This document shows positions 57,160 through 64,000 of a stretch of 64,000 bases of DNA, piece by piece (the stretch's first letter is position 1; every line of letters starts with the position of its first letter). The translations under genes and the position numbers were made by a program. Source of the DNA: Thermomonas sp. (GTDB lineage Bacteria > Pseudomonadota > Gammaproteobacteria > Xanthomonadales > Xanthomonadaceae); NCBI GenBank assembly GCA_016720345.1, contig JADKKV010000001.1:237433-301432 (forward strand). The letters run 5' to 3'. The notes under the pieces are model-generated. The model worked only from the letters and a program-made list of their open reading frames with translations, searched no databases and was not told the origin of the DNA.

Positions 57160-58386
57160 ATGCCTACCGGTACCGCACGTCCTGCCCCCTCGCCGCGCCT
57201 GCTGGCGCAGGCGCCGCACCGACTCATGTTCTTCATCGGCGCCAGCAACCTGTTGCTGGCGATGCTGTGGTGGACGGCCTGGGTCATCGCCCAGCGCTGG
57301 CAGGCATGGCCGATCCCGCAGCCGACGCCCTACGCCGGCTGGCTGCACGCATTCGTGATGCAGTACCAGATGTTGCCGAGCTTCATGTTCGGCTTCCTGC
57401 TCACCGTGTTCCCGCGCTGGATGGGCTTGCCCGACCTCGAGCGCTGGCGCTACCTGCCGGTCGGCCTTGGCATGTTCGGCGGGCAACTGGCGACCCTGCT
57501 GGGCGCGTTCGGCTGGGAGGCGGGCATGGTGGTCGGTGCGCTGATGACGCTGGCCGGCTGGCTGGCGGTGATCGCCCACCTGATGCCGCTGCTGTGGCGC
57601 GAGCGCGGCACCACCTGGCATGCGCGCTCCTGCATGCTCGCGCTGCTGCTGGGGCTGGCGGGCCTGCTGCTGTGGTTCGCGTTCCTGCTCAACGAAAACG
57701 CGCTGTATGCCTTCGCCAGCATCAAGCTCGGCACCTTCGGCGTGCTGCTGCCGGTGTACCTGACCGTGGCCCACCGCATGTTCCCGTTCTTCGCCACCAA
57801 CGTGGTCGCCGGCTACCAGCCGTGGCGCCCGCTGTGGCTGCTGGCGGCCTTCTGGCCGCTGCTGCTGGCGCACGTGGCGCTGGAGCTGCTGCATGCCTAC
57901 GCGTGGCTGTGGGTGGTCGACCTGCCCCTGCTGGGACTCGCCCTTGCCATGGCCTGGAAGTTGTGGCCGCGCGGGCGCATGCCGGGCCTGCTGGCGGTGC
58001 TGTTCATCGGCCTGTCGTGGCTGCCGCTGACCTTTGCCCTGTATGCGGGGCAGAGTGCGGCCTACGCGATGACCGGGATCCACTGGCTCGGCCGCGCGCC
58101 GGCGCATGCACTGTTCATCGGGTTCTTCGGCAGCGTGCTGGTGGCGATGGTGACGCGGGTGACCCAGGGCCACTCCGGTCAGCCGCTGGTGATGCCTGCC
58201 GCGGCCTGGTGGGCGTTCGCGGGCGTGCAGGTGGTGGCAGTGGTGCGCGTGGCCGCCGAACTTGCGGACGATCCGATGGGCTGGATGGCTTGCGCCGCGA
58301 TCGGCTGGCTGCTGGCGTTCGCGCCGTGGGTGGCGAGGCTGGGACGGATCTACCTGAGTCCACGCACGGACGGCAAGCCGGGCTGA
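57160..58386 (+). CDS. nnrS: NnrS family membrane protein
   Basis: NnrS proteins are heme- and copper-containing inner-membrane proteins, induced by nitric oxide, that protect against nitrosative stress. 408 residues with about 12 membrane segments. Conserved histidines and motifs include APHRLMFFIGASNLLLAM, WLHAFVMQYQMLPSFMFGFLLTVFPRWMG, LPVYLTVAHRMFPFFATNV and HWLGRAPAHALFIGFFGSVLVAMVTRVTQGHSG. It lies directly after fnr with an FNR-like site in front, which supports anaerobic or NO-linked expression. Confidence 0.92.
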   Translation: MPTGTARPAPSPRLLAQAPHRLMFFIGASNLLLAMLWWTAWVIAQRWQAWPIPQPTPYAGWLHAFVMQYQMLPSFMFGFLLTVFPRWMGLPDLERWRYLPVGLGMFGGQLATLLGAFGWEAGMVVGALMTLAGWLAVIAHLMPLLWRERGTTWHARSCMLALLLGLAGLLLWFAFLLNENALYAFASIKLGTFGVLLPVYLTVAHRMFPFFATNVVAGYQPWRPLWLLAAFWPLLLAHVALELLHAYAWLWVVDLPLLGLALAMAWKLWPRGRMPGLLAVLFIGLSWLPLTFALYAGQSAAYAMTGIHWLGRAPAHALFIGFFGSVLVAMVTRVTQGHSGQPLVMPAAAWWAFAGVQVVAVVRVAAELADDPMGWMACAAIGWLLAFAPWVARLGRIYLSPRTDGKPG

Positions 58387-58399
58387 CCGGGGTGGCGCG

Positions 58400-58789
58400 A
58401 TGATCGAGTTCTATCCGCAGATCCGGCTGTTCCACATCTTCGCGGTGCTGCTGAGCGGGTCGATCTTCGCGCTGCGTGGCGTGGCCGCGCTGGCCGGCGC
58501 ACGCTGGCCGCAGGCGCGGCCGCTGAAGTGGCTGACCTACGCGATCGACACCTCCCTGCTCACCGCGGCGCTGCTGCTGGTGGCGATCCTGCCGTGGTCG
58601 GTGTTCGCCAACGGCTGGCTGCTCGCGAAGATCGCCCTGCTGTTCGCCTACGTGGTGCTCGGGGTGCTGGCACTGCGACCGCAGCGCCCGCGCCGCGTCC
58701 GCGCGCTGTATTTCGCCGCGGCGCTGGCGACCTTCGCCCTGATGTACGGCATCGCCCGCGCGCACCACCCGCTGGCGTGGCTGGCATGA
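58400..58789 (+). CDS. SirB-family membrane protein
   Basis: A 129-residue protein with four hydrophobic helices (LFHIFAVLLSGSIFALRGVAA, DTSLLTAALLLVAILPWSVF, LLAKIALLFAYVVLGVLAL, RALYFAAALATFALMYGIARAHH). It matches the SirB2/invasion-gene-regulator family, whose function is undefined. Histidines at both ends (LFHIF and ARAHH) could bind heme. It starts 13 bp after nnrS, so it is probably in the same FNR-controlled operon. Confidence 0.82.
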   Translation: MIEFYPQIRLFHIFAVLLSGSIFALRGVAALAGARWPQARPLKWLTYAIDTSLLTAALLLVAILPWSVFANGWLLAKIALLFAYVVLGVLALRPQRPRRVRALYFAAALATFALMYGIARAHHPLAWLA

Positions 58790-58886
58790 ACGCCGCGGCC
58801 GCGACCACACCCGGCGACTAGCCTCAAGCCCCGGCCCAAGCCCGGCGGGCGCCGCGGATGGGTTACGCGGCGCGAGCAGGCCCGGA

Positions 58887-59195
58887 TCAGCCGCAACTGC
58901 CGCAGCAGGTGGAGCCAACGCCGTGGCCGGCGCGCAGGGTGAAGTCGATGACCACCGCGCCGGGCTCGCGCTGGCGGTAGGCGATCGCAAGCGCATCGCC
59001 ATAGCGCTGCTGCAATTGCGCCAGCAGCGGCAGCGGATCGTGGTCGTTGACGAAGCGCATCGCCTCGCCCGGGCTCAGCGCATCCAGCGCGCCGAAGATC
59101 GCCGCGTGGCGGAAGCGCTTGCCGATGCCACGGGCATCGAACGGATGCAGCGTTTCGGCAGCGGCGGGGATCGTGCTCAAGCGGATGGTTTCCAT
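58887..59195 (-). CDS. DUF2249 protein with Cys-rich C-terminus
   Basis: A 102-residue protein from the ATG at 59193-59195 (METIRLSTIPAAAETLHPFDARGIGKRFRHAAIFGALDAL). The fold is DUF2249 (SPGEAMRFVNDHDPLPLLAQLQQRYGDALAIAYRQREPGAVVIDF), often found next to NO, nitrite or hemerythrin-like proteins. It ends GVGSTCCGSCG, a three-cysteine tail that could bind metal or iron-sulfur. It faces the SirB-like gene and has an FNR-like site 105 bp upstream. Biochemical function is unknown. Confidence 0.82.
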   Translation of the reverse strand: METIRLSTIPAAAETLHPFDARGIGKRFRHAAIFGALDALSPGEAMRFVNDHDPLPLLAQLQQRYGDALAIAYRQREPGAVVIDFTLRAGHGVGSTCCGSCG

Positions 59196-59300
59196 GCTTT
59201 TCCTTGGGGGGTGGCGTGCCTCGGCACGCGATGGGGGCTGTCGTGGCGGTTGCCGCCACGGCGGGTGGCGCAAGCGTCGTCCGCGGCGGTCGCCGGCGCG

Positions 59301-59314
59301 ATGACCTGCATCAA
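59301..59314. promoter_or_regulatory. FNR-like box between DUF2249 and the beta-CASP gene
   Basis: ATGACCTGCATCAA matches the FNR consensus at 8 of 10 positions. It lies 105 bp upstream of the DUF2249 start and 147 bp upstream of the beta-CASP gene, so it could serve either. I see no other clear signal in the 266-bp gap. Confidence 0.5.
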
Positions 59315-59461
59315 GCAGCCGGCGCATCGCTACCGCGGGCGGCCCCTTGGTGCCTCCAGCCCCGGCAACGCAACCGCCTCACACTGCGCGCAGTGTGGGC
59401 GGGGTAGGATCAGGCTTCACCCACGATCGGCCAGCACCCGCCGGGTGCGAGGACACGCCCG

Positions 59462-60850
59462 ATGCAAGACGCGCACAGCAAGCCCAGCCGCTTCAGCCTG
59501 CAATTCCTCGGCGCCAACGCCACCGTCACCGGTTCGCGCCACCTGGTCACCGCCGGCAACGCCCGGATCCTGGTCGACTGCGGCCTGTTCCAGGGCTACA
59601 AGCCGCTGCGCCTGCGCAACTGGGCCGAGTTCCCGGTGGACCCGGCGTCGATCGACGCGGTGCTGTTGACCCACGCCCACCTCGACCACAGCGGCTACCT
59701 GCCGCGGCTGGTCCGCTCCGGGTTCCGCGGCAAGGTGTGGTGCACCGAGGCCACCCGCAGCCTGTGCGGCATCCTGCTGCCGGATTCGGGCCGGCTGCTG
59801 GAGGAGGAAGCCGGCCATGCGAACCACAGCGGCTGGTCCAAGCACCACCCGGCCGAGCCGCTGTACAGCGAGGCGGATGCGCGCGCCAGCCTCGCGCGCC
59901 TGCGCGGGGTCGGCTTCGACCATGGGTTCGAGCCAGTGCCCGGCGTGCATGCACGCTTCCGCGCGCAGGGCCACATCCTCGGCGCGGCGGCTGTCACCCT
60001 GGAATTCGAAGGCCGCCGGATCACCTTCAGCGGCGACCTCGGACGGCCGGACGACCCGCTGATGCCGGCCCCGGCGTCGCTGGCGGCGTCCGACTGGGTG
60101 GTGGTCGAATCGACCTACGGCAACCGCGCGCACCCCGCCGACGGACTGGAAGAGGAACTGCTGGCGGTGCTGCAGCGGGTGGTCGCGCGCAAGGGCGTGG
60201 TGGTGATCCCGGCGTTCGCGGTCGGCCGCGCGCAGATGCTGCTGCACGTGATCACCCAGTTGCAGGCGAGTGGCCGGCTGGCGAAGGTGCCGGTGTACCT
60301 CAACAGCCCGATGGCGGCCAGCGTGACCGGCCTGTACCGGCAGTTCCCGCGCCTGCACCGGCTGGATGCCGCCGAACTCGACGCGATGCAGCGCACCACC
60401 CACGTGGTCGAAAGCGTCGAGCAGTCGAAGGCGCTGAACCGGCACAAGGGCCCGATGATCATCGTCTCCGCCAGCGGCATGGCCACCGGCGGTCGCGTCC
60501 TGCACCACCTGGTCGCGTTCGCGCCGGATCCGCGCAACGCCATCGTCCTGTGCGGGTTCCAGGCCGGCGGCACCCGCGGCGCGGCGCTGGCCGCCGGCCA
60601 GAAGCACTTGCGCATCTTCGGGCAGGAAGTGCAGGTCGGCGCGGAAGTGGTGCAACTCGCCGCCGGCTCCGCACATGCCGATGCCTCTGAGATCCTGGCC
60701 TGGCTGCGCACCGCGCCGACACCGCCGCGCGGGGTGTTCGTGACCCACGGCGAACCCGATGCCGCCGACGCATTGCGCACGCGCATCAAGCACGAACTCG
60801 GCTGGCCAGCGCATTTCCCGGAGTACCTCGAACAGGTCGAGCTCGCGTGA
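59462..60850 (+). CDS. metallo-beta-lactamase/beta-CASP RNase-like protein
   Basis: A 462-residue protein of the bacterial CPSF/Ysh1-like group. The zinc motif is LLTHAHLDHSGYLPRL (HxHxDH) with further ligands in GHILGAAAVTLEF and FSGDLGRPDDPLM. The beta-CASP region has VVVESTYGNRAHP, VVIPAFAVGRAQMLLHVI and VSASGMATGGRVLHHL. The C-terminal RMMBL segment has FVTHGEPDAADALR. It is probably an RNA endo/exonuclease. Its place in an FNR-linked cluster suggests a stress-specific rather than housekeeping role. Confidence 0.9.
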   Translation: MQDAHSKPSRFSLQFLGANATVTGSRHLVTAGNARILVDCGLFQGYKPLRLRNWAEFPVDPASIDAVLLTHAHLDHSGYLPRLVRSGFRGKVWCTEATRSLCGILLPDSGRLLEEEAGHANHSGWSKHHPAEPLYSEADARASLARLRGVGFDHGFEPVPGVHARFRAQGHILGAAAVTLEFEGRRITFSGDLGRPDDPLMPAPASLAASDWVVVESTYGNRAHPADGLEEELLAVLQRVVARKGVVVIPAFAVGRAQMLLHVITQLQASGRLAKVPVYLNSPMAASVTGLYRQFPRLHRLDAAELDAMQRTTHVVESVEQSKALNRHKGPMIIVSASGMATGGRVLHHLVAFAPDPRNAIVLCGFQAGGTRGAALAAGQKHLRIFGQEVQVGAEVVQLAAGSAHADASEILAWLRTAPTPPRGVFVTHGEPDAADALRTRIKHELGWPAHFPEYLEQVELA

Positions 60851-60881
60851 CTGGCGCGCGCCGATAACGACCGATCCGGCA

Positions 60882-63452
60882 ATGAGGCCGTCGAGCATGC
60901 AGGCCGCCGCGGAGTCCGCGCCCCGCGCCGAAGCCGCGCCGTTGCGTGGCCTCGGTTCCGCCGATGCCGCCGCGCGCCTGCTGCGCGACGGCCCCAACGC
61001 ACTGCCGCAGGCGGAGCATCGTTCGCGCTGGGCGATCGTGCTCAGCGTGCTGCGCGAGCCGATGCTGCTGCTCCTGCTGGCCGCGACCGCGGTCTACCTG
61101 GTGCTCGGCGATGCCGGCGAAGCGCTGCTGCTGGCGGTCTCGGTGTTGGCCGTGATCGGACTGACGATTTACCAGGAACAGAAGTCCGAGCGCGCCCTCG
61201 AGGCCCTGCGCGAACTCGGCAGCCCACGTGCGCGGGTACTGCGCGACGGCAGCCCGCGGGTGCTGCCGGCCGGCGCGCTGGTGGTGGGCGATGTCATCCT
61301 GCTCGCGGAGGGCGACCGGGTGCCGGCGGATGCGCGCCTGCTCGAAGACACCGACCTGCACGTCGACGAATCGCTGCTGAGCGGTGAATCGGTGCCGGTG
61401 CGGCGCCACATCGGCGGGCCAGCGGAAGCGGCGCTGGTGCACGCCAGCACCCTGGTGGTCAGCGGCCACGGCATCGCCGAAGTGGTGGCGACCGGCGCCC
61501 GCACCGAGGTCGGCAGGATCGGGGTCTCGCTGCGCAGCCTGCACGTCGAACCGACCCCGATGCAGCACGAGATCCGGCGCGTGGTGGTGCTGTTCGCGAC
61601 GCTGGCGCTGGCGACCGGGATCGCGGTGGTCGCGCTGACCCTGCTGGCCCGCGGCGACTGGACGCAGGCGGTGCTGGCCGGCCTGACCCTGGCGATCGCG
61701 ACCATCCCCGAGGAATTCCCGATGGTACTGGCGGTGTTCCTTGCGCTTGGCGCATGGCGGATGGCGCGGCACCAGGCGCTGGTCCGGCGCACCCCGGCGA
61801 TCGAGGCACTGGGCGCGATCACGGTGCTGTGCACCGACAAGACCGGCACCCTGACCCGCAACCGCATGGCCGTCGCCGAACTGGTGGCCGGCGATCGACG
61901 CGCACCGCCGCGTCCGACCATGGACCCTGCCCTGCAGGCGCTGCTGCAGACGGCAGTGCTGGCCAGCCGCGCGGATTCGATCGATCCGATGGACCGCGCA
62001 CTGGCGGACGCGGTGGCTGCGCTCGGCACCCACCCGATCGCGCCAGGCCCGGACGCCTCGGACCTGCTGCGCGAATACCCGCTGACGCCCGCCTGCACCG
62101 CGGTCAGTCACGCCTGGCGGCGCGGCGCGGAGATCCTGGTTGCCTGCAAGGGCGCCCCCGAGACCGTGGCCGGCCTGTGCCACGTCGAAGCCGGGCCACG
62201 CGCCGCGCTGCTGGCCGAGGTGGACGCGATGGGCCGGCGCGGCCTGCGGGTGCTGGCGGTGGCGGACGCGCGCTGGCACGGCGACGCCGCCCTGCCGCCA
62301 TCGATGCGCGACTTCGACTTCGGCTGGCGCGGGCTGGTGGCGTTCGCCGATCCCCTGCGCGAAGGCGTTGTGGAAGCCGTCGCGGAGGCGCACGCCGCCG
62401 GGATCCGGGTGGTCATGCTGACCGGCGACCATCCCGCCACCGCACGCGCGATCGCGGCCCAGGCCGGGATCGCGGCGGGCACGCGCGGCGTGGTCGAAGG
62501 CCACCCGCTCGAAGCCATGGACGACGACGCACTGCTGCGATGCGCCACCGGCAGCAACGTGTTCGCGCGGGTGCGCCCGGAGCAGAAGCTGCGGCTGGTG
62601 GCGGCGCTCAAGCGCGATGGCCAGGTGGTGGCGATGACCGGCGATGGCGTCAACGACGCCCCCGCGCTGATGTCGGCGCACGTGGGCATCGCGATGGGCC
62701 AGCGCGGCACCGACGTCGCCCGCGAGGCCGCGGCGATCGTGCTGCTGGACGACGACTTCGTGACCGTGGTGCGCGCGATCCGGCTGGGGCGCACGATCTA
62801 CGACAACATCCGGCGCGCGGTGCACTACATCCTCGCGGTGCACGTGCCGATCGCCGGGCTGGCGCTGCTTCCGCTGGTCGGCGGCGGCCCGCTGGTGCTG
62901 TTGCCGCTGCACGTGGTGTTCCTCGAACTGATCATCGACCCGGCCTGCAGCATCGTGTTCGAGCGCGAATCCGAGGCCGCCGGCGCGGACATCATGCGGC
63001 GCCCGCCACGGTCGCAGGAGGCGCGCCTGCTCGGCGTGCGCGGCCTGTTCGCCAACCTGCTGCGCGGCGCGGCGATGTTCGCCGCGGTGGCCGCGGTGTA
63101 TGCGCTGGGACTGGCGCAGGCGCTGCCGGCGGCGCAGGTTGGCGCACTGGCGTTCACCGCGCTGGTCACCGGCAACCTCGGCCTGATCGTGGTCTACCGC
63201 GCCGGTGACTCGTTGTGGCAGACCCTGCGCGCCCGCAACCGCGCGTTCGCGGTGGTCTCGGCGCTGGCGCTGGCGGTGTTGCTGCTGGTGACCCGCTGGC
63301 CGCTTGCGGCGGGCTGGTTCGGCTTCGAACCGCCACCGCTGGCACCGTGGCTGCTGGCGGTGTGCCTGCCGCTGGCCGTTGCCGCGCTGCTCAAGGCCGG
63401 CCGCCGCGAACCCGCCGCCCCGGACGCCGGGGTTCCCGCCACCGCTGGTTGA
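60882..63452 (+). CDS. cation-transporting P-type ATPase (PEEFP type)
   Basis: About 856 residues from the ATG at 60882. An ATG at 60897 has a better-placed AGG and is equally possible. Order of parts: N-terminal cation_ATPase_N region (RGLGSADAAARLLRDGPNALPQ), actuator motif LSGESVPV, M4 motif IPEEFPMVLAVFLALGAWRMA, phosphorylation site CTDKTGTLT (D319), MLTGDHPATA and TGDGVNDAPALMSAHVGIAMG, then a six-helix C-terminal domain. The P2-type layout without heavy-metal domains suggests Ca2+/Mn2+-like or monovalent cargo, but PEEFP differs from the PEGLP of SERCA-type pumps, so the ion is open. It starts 31 bp after the beta-CASP gene. Confidence 0.9.
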   Translation: MRPSSMQAAAESAPRAEAAPLRGLGSADAAARLLRDGPNALPQAEHRSRWAIVLSVLREPMLLLLLAATAVYLVLGDAGEALLLAVSVLAVIGLTIYQEQKSERALEALRELGSPRARVLRDGSPRVLPAGALVVGDVILLAEGDRVPADARLLEDTDLHVDESLLSGESVPVRRHIGGPAEAALVHASTLVVSGHGIAEVVATGARTEVGRIGVSLRSLHVEPTPMQHEIRRVVVLFATLALATGIAVVALTLLARGDWTQAVLAGLTLAIATIPEEFPMVLAVFLALGAWRMARHQALVRRTPAIEALGAITVLCTDKTGTLTRNRMAVAELVAGDRRAPPRPTMDPALQALLQTAVLASRADSIDPMDRALADAVAALGTHPIAPGPDASDLLREYPLTPACTAVSHAWRRGAEILVACKGAPETVAGLCHVEAGPRAALLAEVDAMGRRGLRVLAVADARWHGDAALPPSMRDFDFGWRGLVAFADPLREGVVEAVAEAHAAGIRVVMLTGDHPATARAIAAQAGIAAGTRGVVEGHPLEAMDDDALLRCATGSNVFARVRPEQKLRLVAALKRDGQVVAMTGDGVNDAPALMSAHVGIAMGQRGTDVAREAAAIVLLDDDFVTVVRAIRLGRTIYDNIRRAVHYILAVHVPIAGLALLPLVGGGPLVLLPLHVVFLELIIDPACSIVFERESEAAGADIMRRPPRSQEARLLGVRGLFANLLRGAAMFAAVAAVYALGLAQALPAAQVGALAFTALVTGNLGLIVVYRAGDSLWQTLRARNRAFAVVSALALAVLLLVTRWPLAAGWFGFEPPPLAPWLLAVCLPLAVAALLKAGRREPAAPDAGVPATAG

Positions 63453-63462
63453 CCGGGGTCAA
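63449..63462 (+). promoter_or_regulatory. FNR-like box upstream of the SDR gene
   Basis: TTGACCGGGGTCAA is a perfect palindrome differing from TTGAT-N4-ATCAA only at the inner base of each half. It overlaps the ATPase stop codon and lies 75 bp before the SDR start. Confidence 0.55.
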
Positions 63463-63537
63463 GGACGCAGCCGCGCGGCTGCGCTCAACTGGGACCGGTC
63501 GCACGTCCATCGCAACAACACACCGGAGGTCCTGGTC

Positions 63538-64000
63538 ATGCAACGCGTCAACGGAAAAACCTGCATCGTCACCGGCGCTGCGCTCGGCATCGGCCGCGCC
63601 TGCGCGCTGCGACTGGCCGGGGAAGGCGCCAGCGTCGCCCTGTTCGACATGCTCGACGAGGAAGGCCACGCCCTGCTTGCCGAATTGCAGGCCGCCGGCC
63701 ACGAAGCCGGGTACTGGCACGTGGACGTCGCCGACGAGGCCGCGGTGCGCGACGCCATCAACGCGGTGGCGGAGCGATTCGGCGGGGTCCACGTGCTGGT
63801 CAACAACGCCGGCATCGCCGGCACCAACAAGCCCACCCATGAGCTGACCGAAGCCGAGTGGGACCGGGTGCAGGCGGTCAACGTCAAGGGCGTGTTCTTC
63901 TGCAACAAGCACGCGATCCCGCACATGCAGCGCGCCGGCCACGGCAGCATCATCAACCTGTCCTCGATCTACGGCCTGGTCGGCGCCGCCGACGTGCCGC
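63538..64000 (+). CDS. short-chain dehydrogenase/reductase, cut by window edge
   Basis: The N-terminal 154 residues of a classical SDR. The ATG at 63538 has GGAGG eight bases upstream. Visible parts are the Rossmann motif TGAALGIGRACALRLAGEGA, an acidic residue after strand 2 (ALFDML) favouring NAD(H), VDVADEAAV, LVNNAGIAGTNKP, VQAVNVKGVFFCNKHAIPHM and the active-site serine in INLSSIYGL. The Tyr-x3-Lys lies beyond the window. The substrate cannot be told. The FNR-like site upstream ties it to the oxygen-responsive cluster. Confidence 0.9.
   Translation, partial: MQRVNGKTCIVTGAALGIGRACALRLAGEGASVALFDMLDEEGHALLAELQAAGHEAGYWHVDVADEAAVRDAINAVAERFGGVHVLVNNAGIAGTNKPTHELTEAEWDRVQAVNVKGVFFCNKHAIPHMQRAGHGSIINLSSIYGLVGAADVP

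Overview
The window is a GC-rich (high-60s percent), densely coding chromosomal segment of a gammaproteobacterium of the Xanthomonadaceae/Lysobacteraceae type (Lysobacter, Luteimonas, Thermomonas or a close relative). The evidence is the lexA-recA-recX-alaS order, a perfect 19-bp Xanthomonas-type LexA operator in front of lexA, and the overall gene content. Two tRNA genes are present. I see no prophage, insertion sequence, CRISPR array or rRNA. No gene-free stretch exceeds 300 bp.

Layout. 1-3826: the SOS/translation block alaS (cut by the window edge), recX, recA, lexA and pncC, all on the minus strand. 3.9-6.6 kb: a TonB-dependent receptor. 6.8-12.7 kb: mutS, katG and a peptidoglycan-binding/papain-like peptidase. 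12.8-17.7 kb: an S4-domain protein, the rpsP-rimM-trmD-rplS operon, ffh and a CcsA/HemX-like membrane protein. 17.7-31 kb: a GAF-GGDEF-EAL protein, radA, tRNA-Thr, the coupled chain ribF-ileS-lspA-ispH, murJ, rpsT, obgE and rplU-rpmA. 31.2-40.7 kb: uvrA, a thioesterase, a periplasmic copper chaperone, two crotonase-fold enzymes, a sulfurtransferase/NUDIX/DUF1289 operon, an FKBP-like protein and nth.

40.7-48.0 kb is a complete phosphate-starvation locus: a divergent OprO/P-type porin, two tandem pstS genes, pstC, pstA, pstB and phoU. Two arrays of 11-bp-spaced Pho-box half-sites lie between the porin and the first pstS. Directly downstream (48.1-50.2 kb) is a three-gene operon that I read as a bufferin/HvfABC-type RiPP system. 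Its precursor carries an export signal, EF-hands and a triple EGKCG tail. A DUF692 (MNIO) enzyme and a DUF2063 partner follow it in overlapping frames. This is the most interesting system in the window and probably makes a modified, exported copper-binding peptide.

50.2-54.8 kb holds RNase T, a small membrane protein, rlmB, rnr and tRNA-Leu, with two nested-palindrome repeat elements. One of these encodes the C-terminal tail of RNase T. 54.9-64.0 kb looks like an oxygen/NO-responsive island: hemN, an Fnr-type regulator with its cluster cysteines, nnrS, a SirB-like protein, DUF2249, a beta-CASP metallo-beta-lactamase protein, a P-type ATPase and a truncated SDR. Four FNR-box-like sites lie between these genes.

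Two quality flags. uvrA is interrupted by an extraordinary poly-G tract (about 31978-32060) that also shifts the frame. The second pstS needs a one-base frame correction near 43600-43655 to join its lipoprotein signal to the mature protein.
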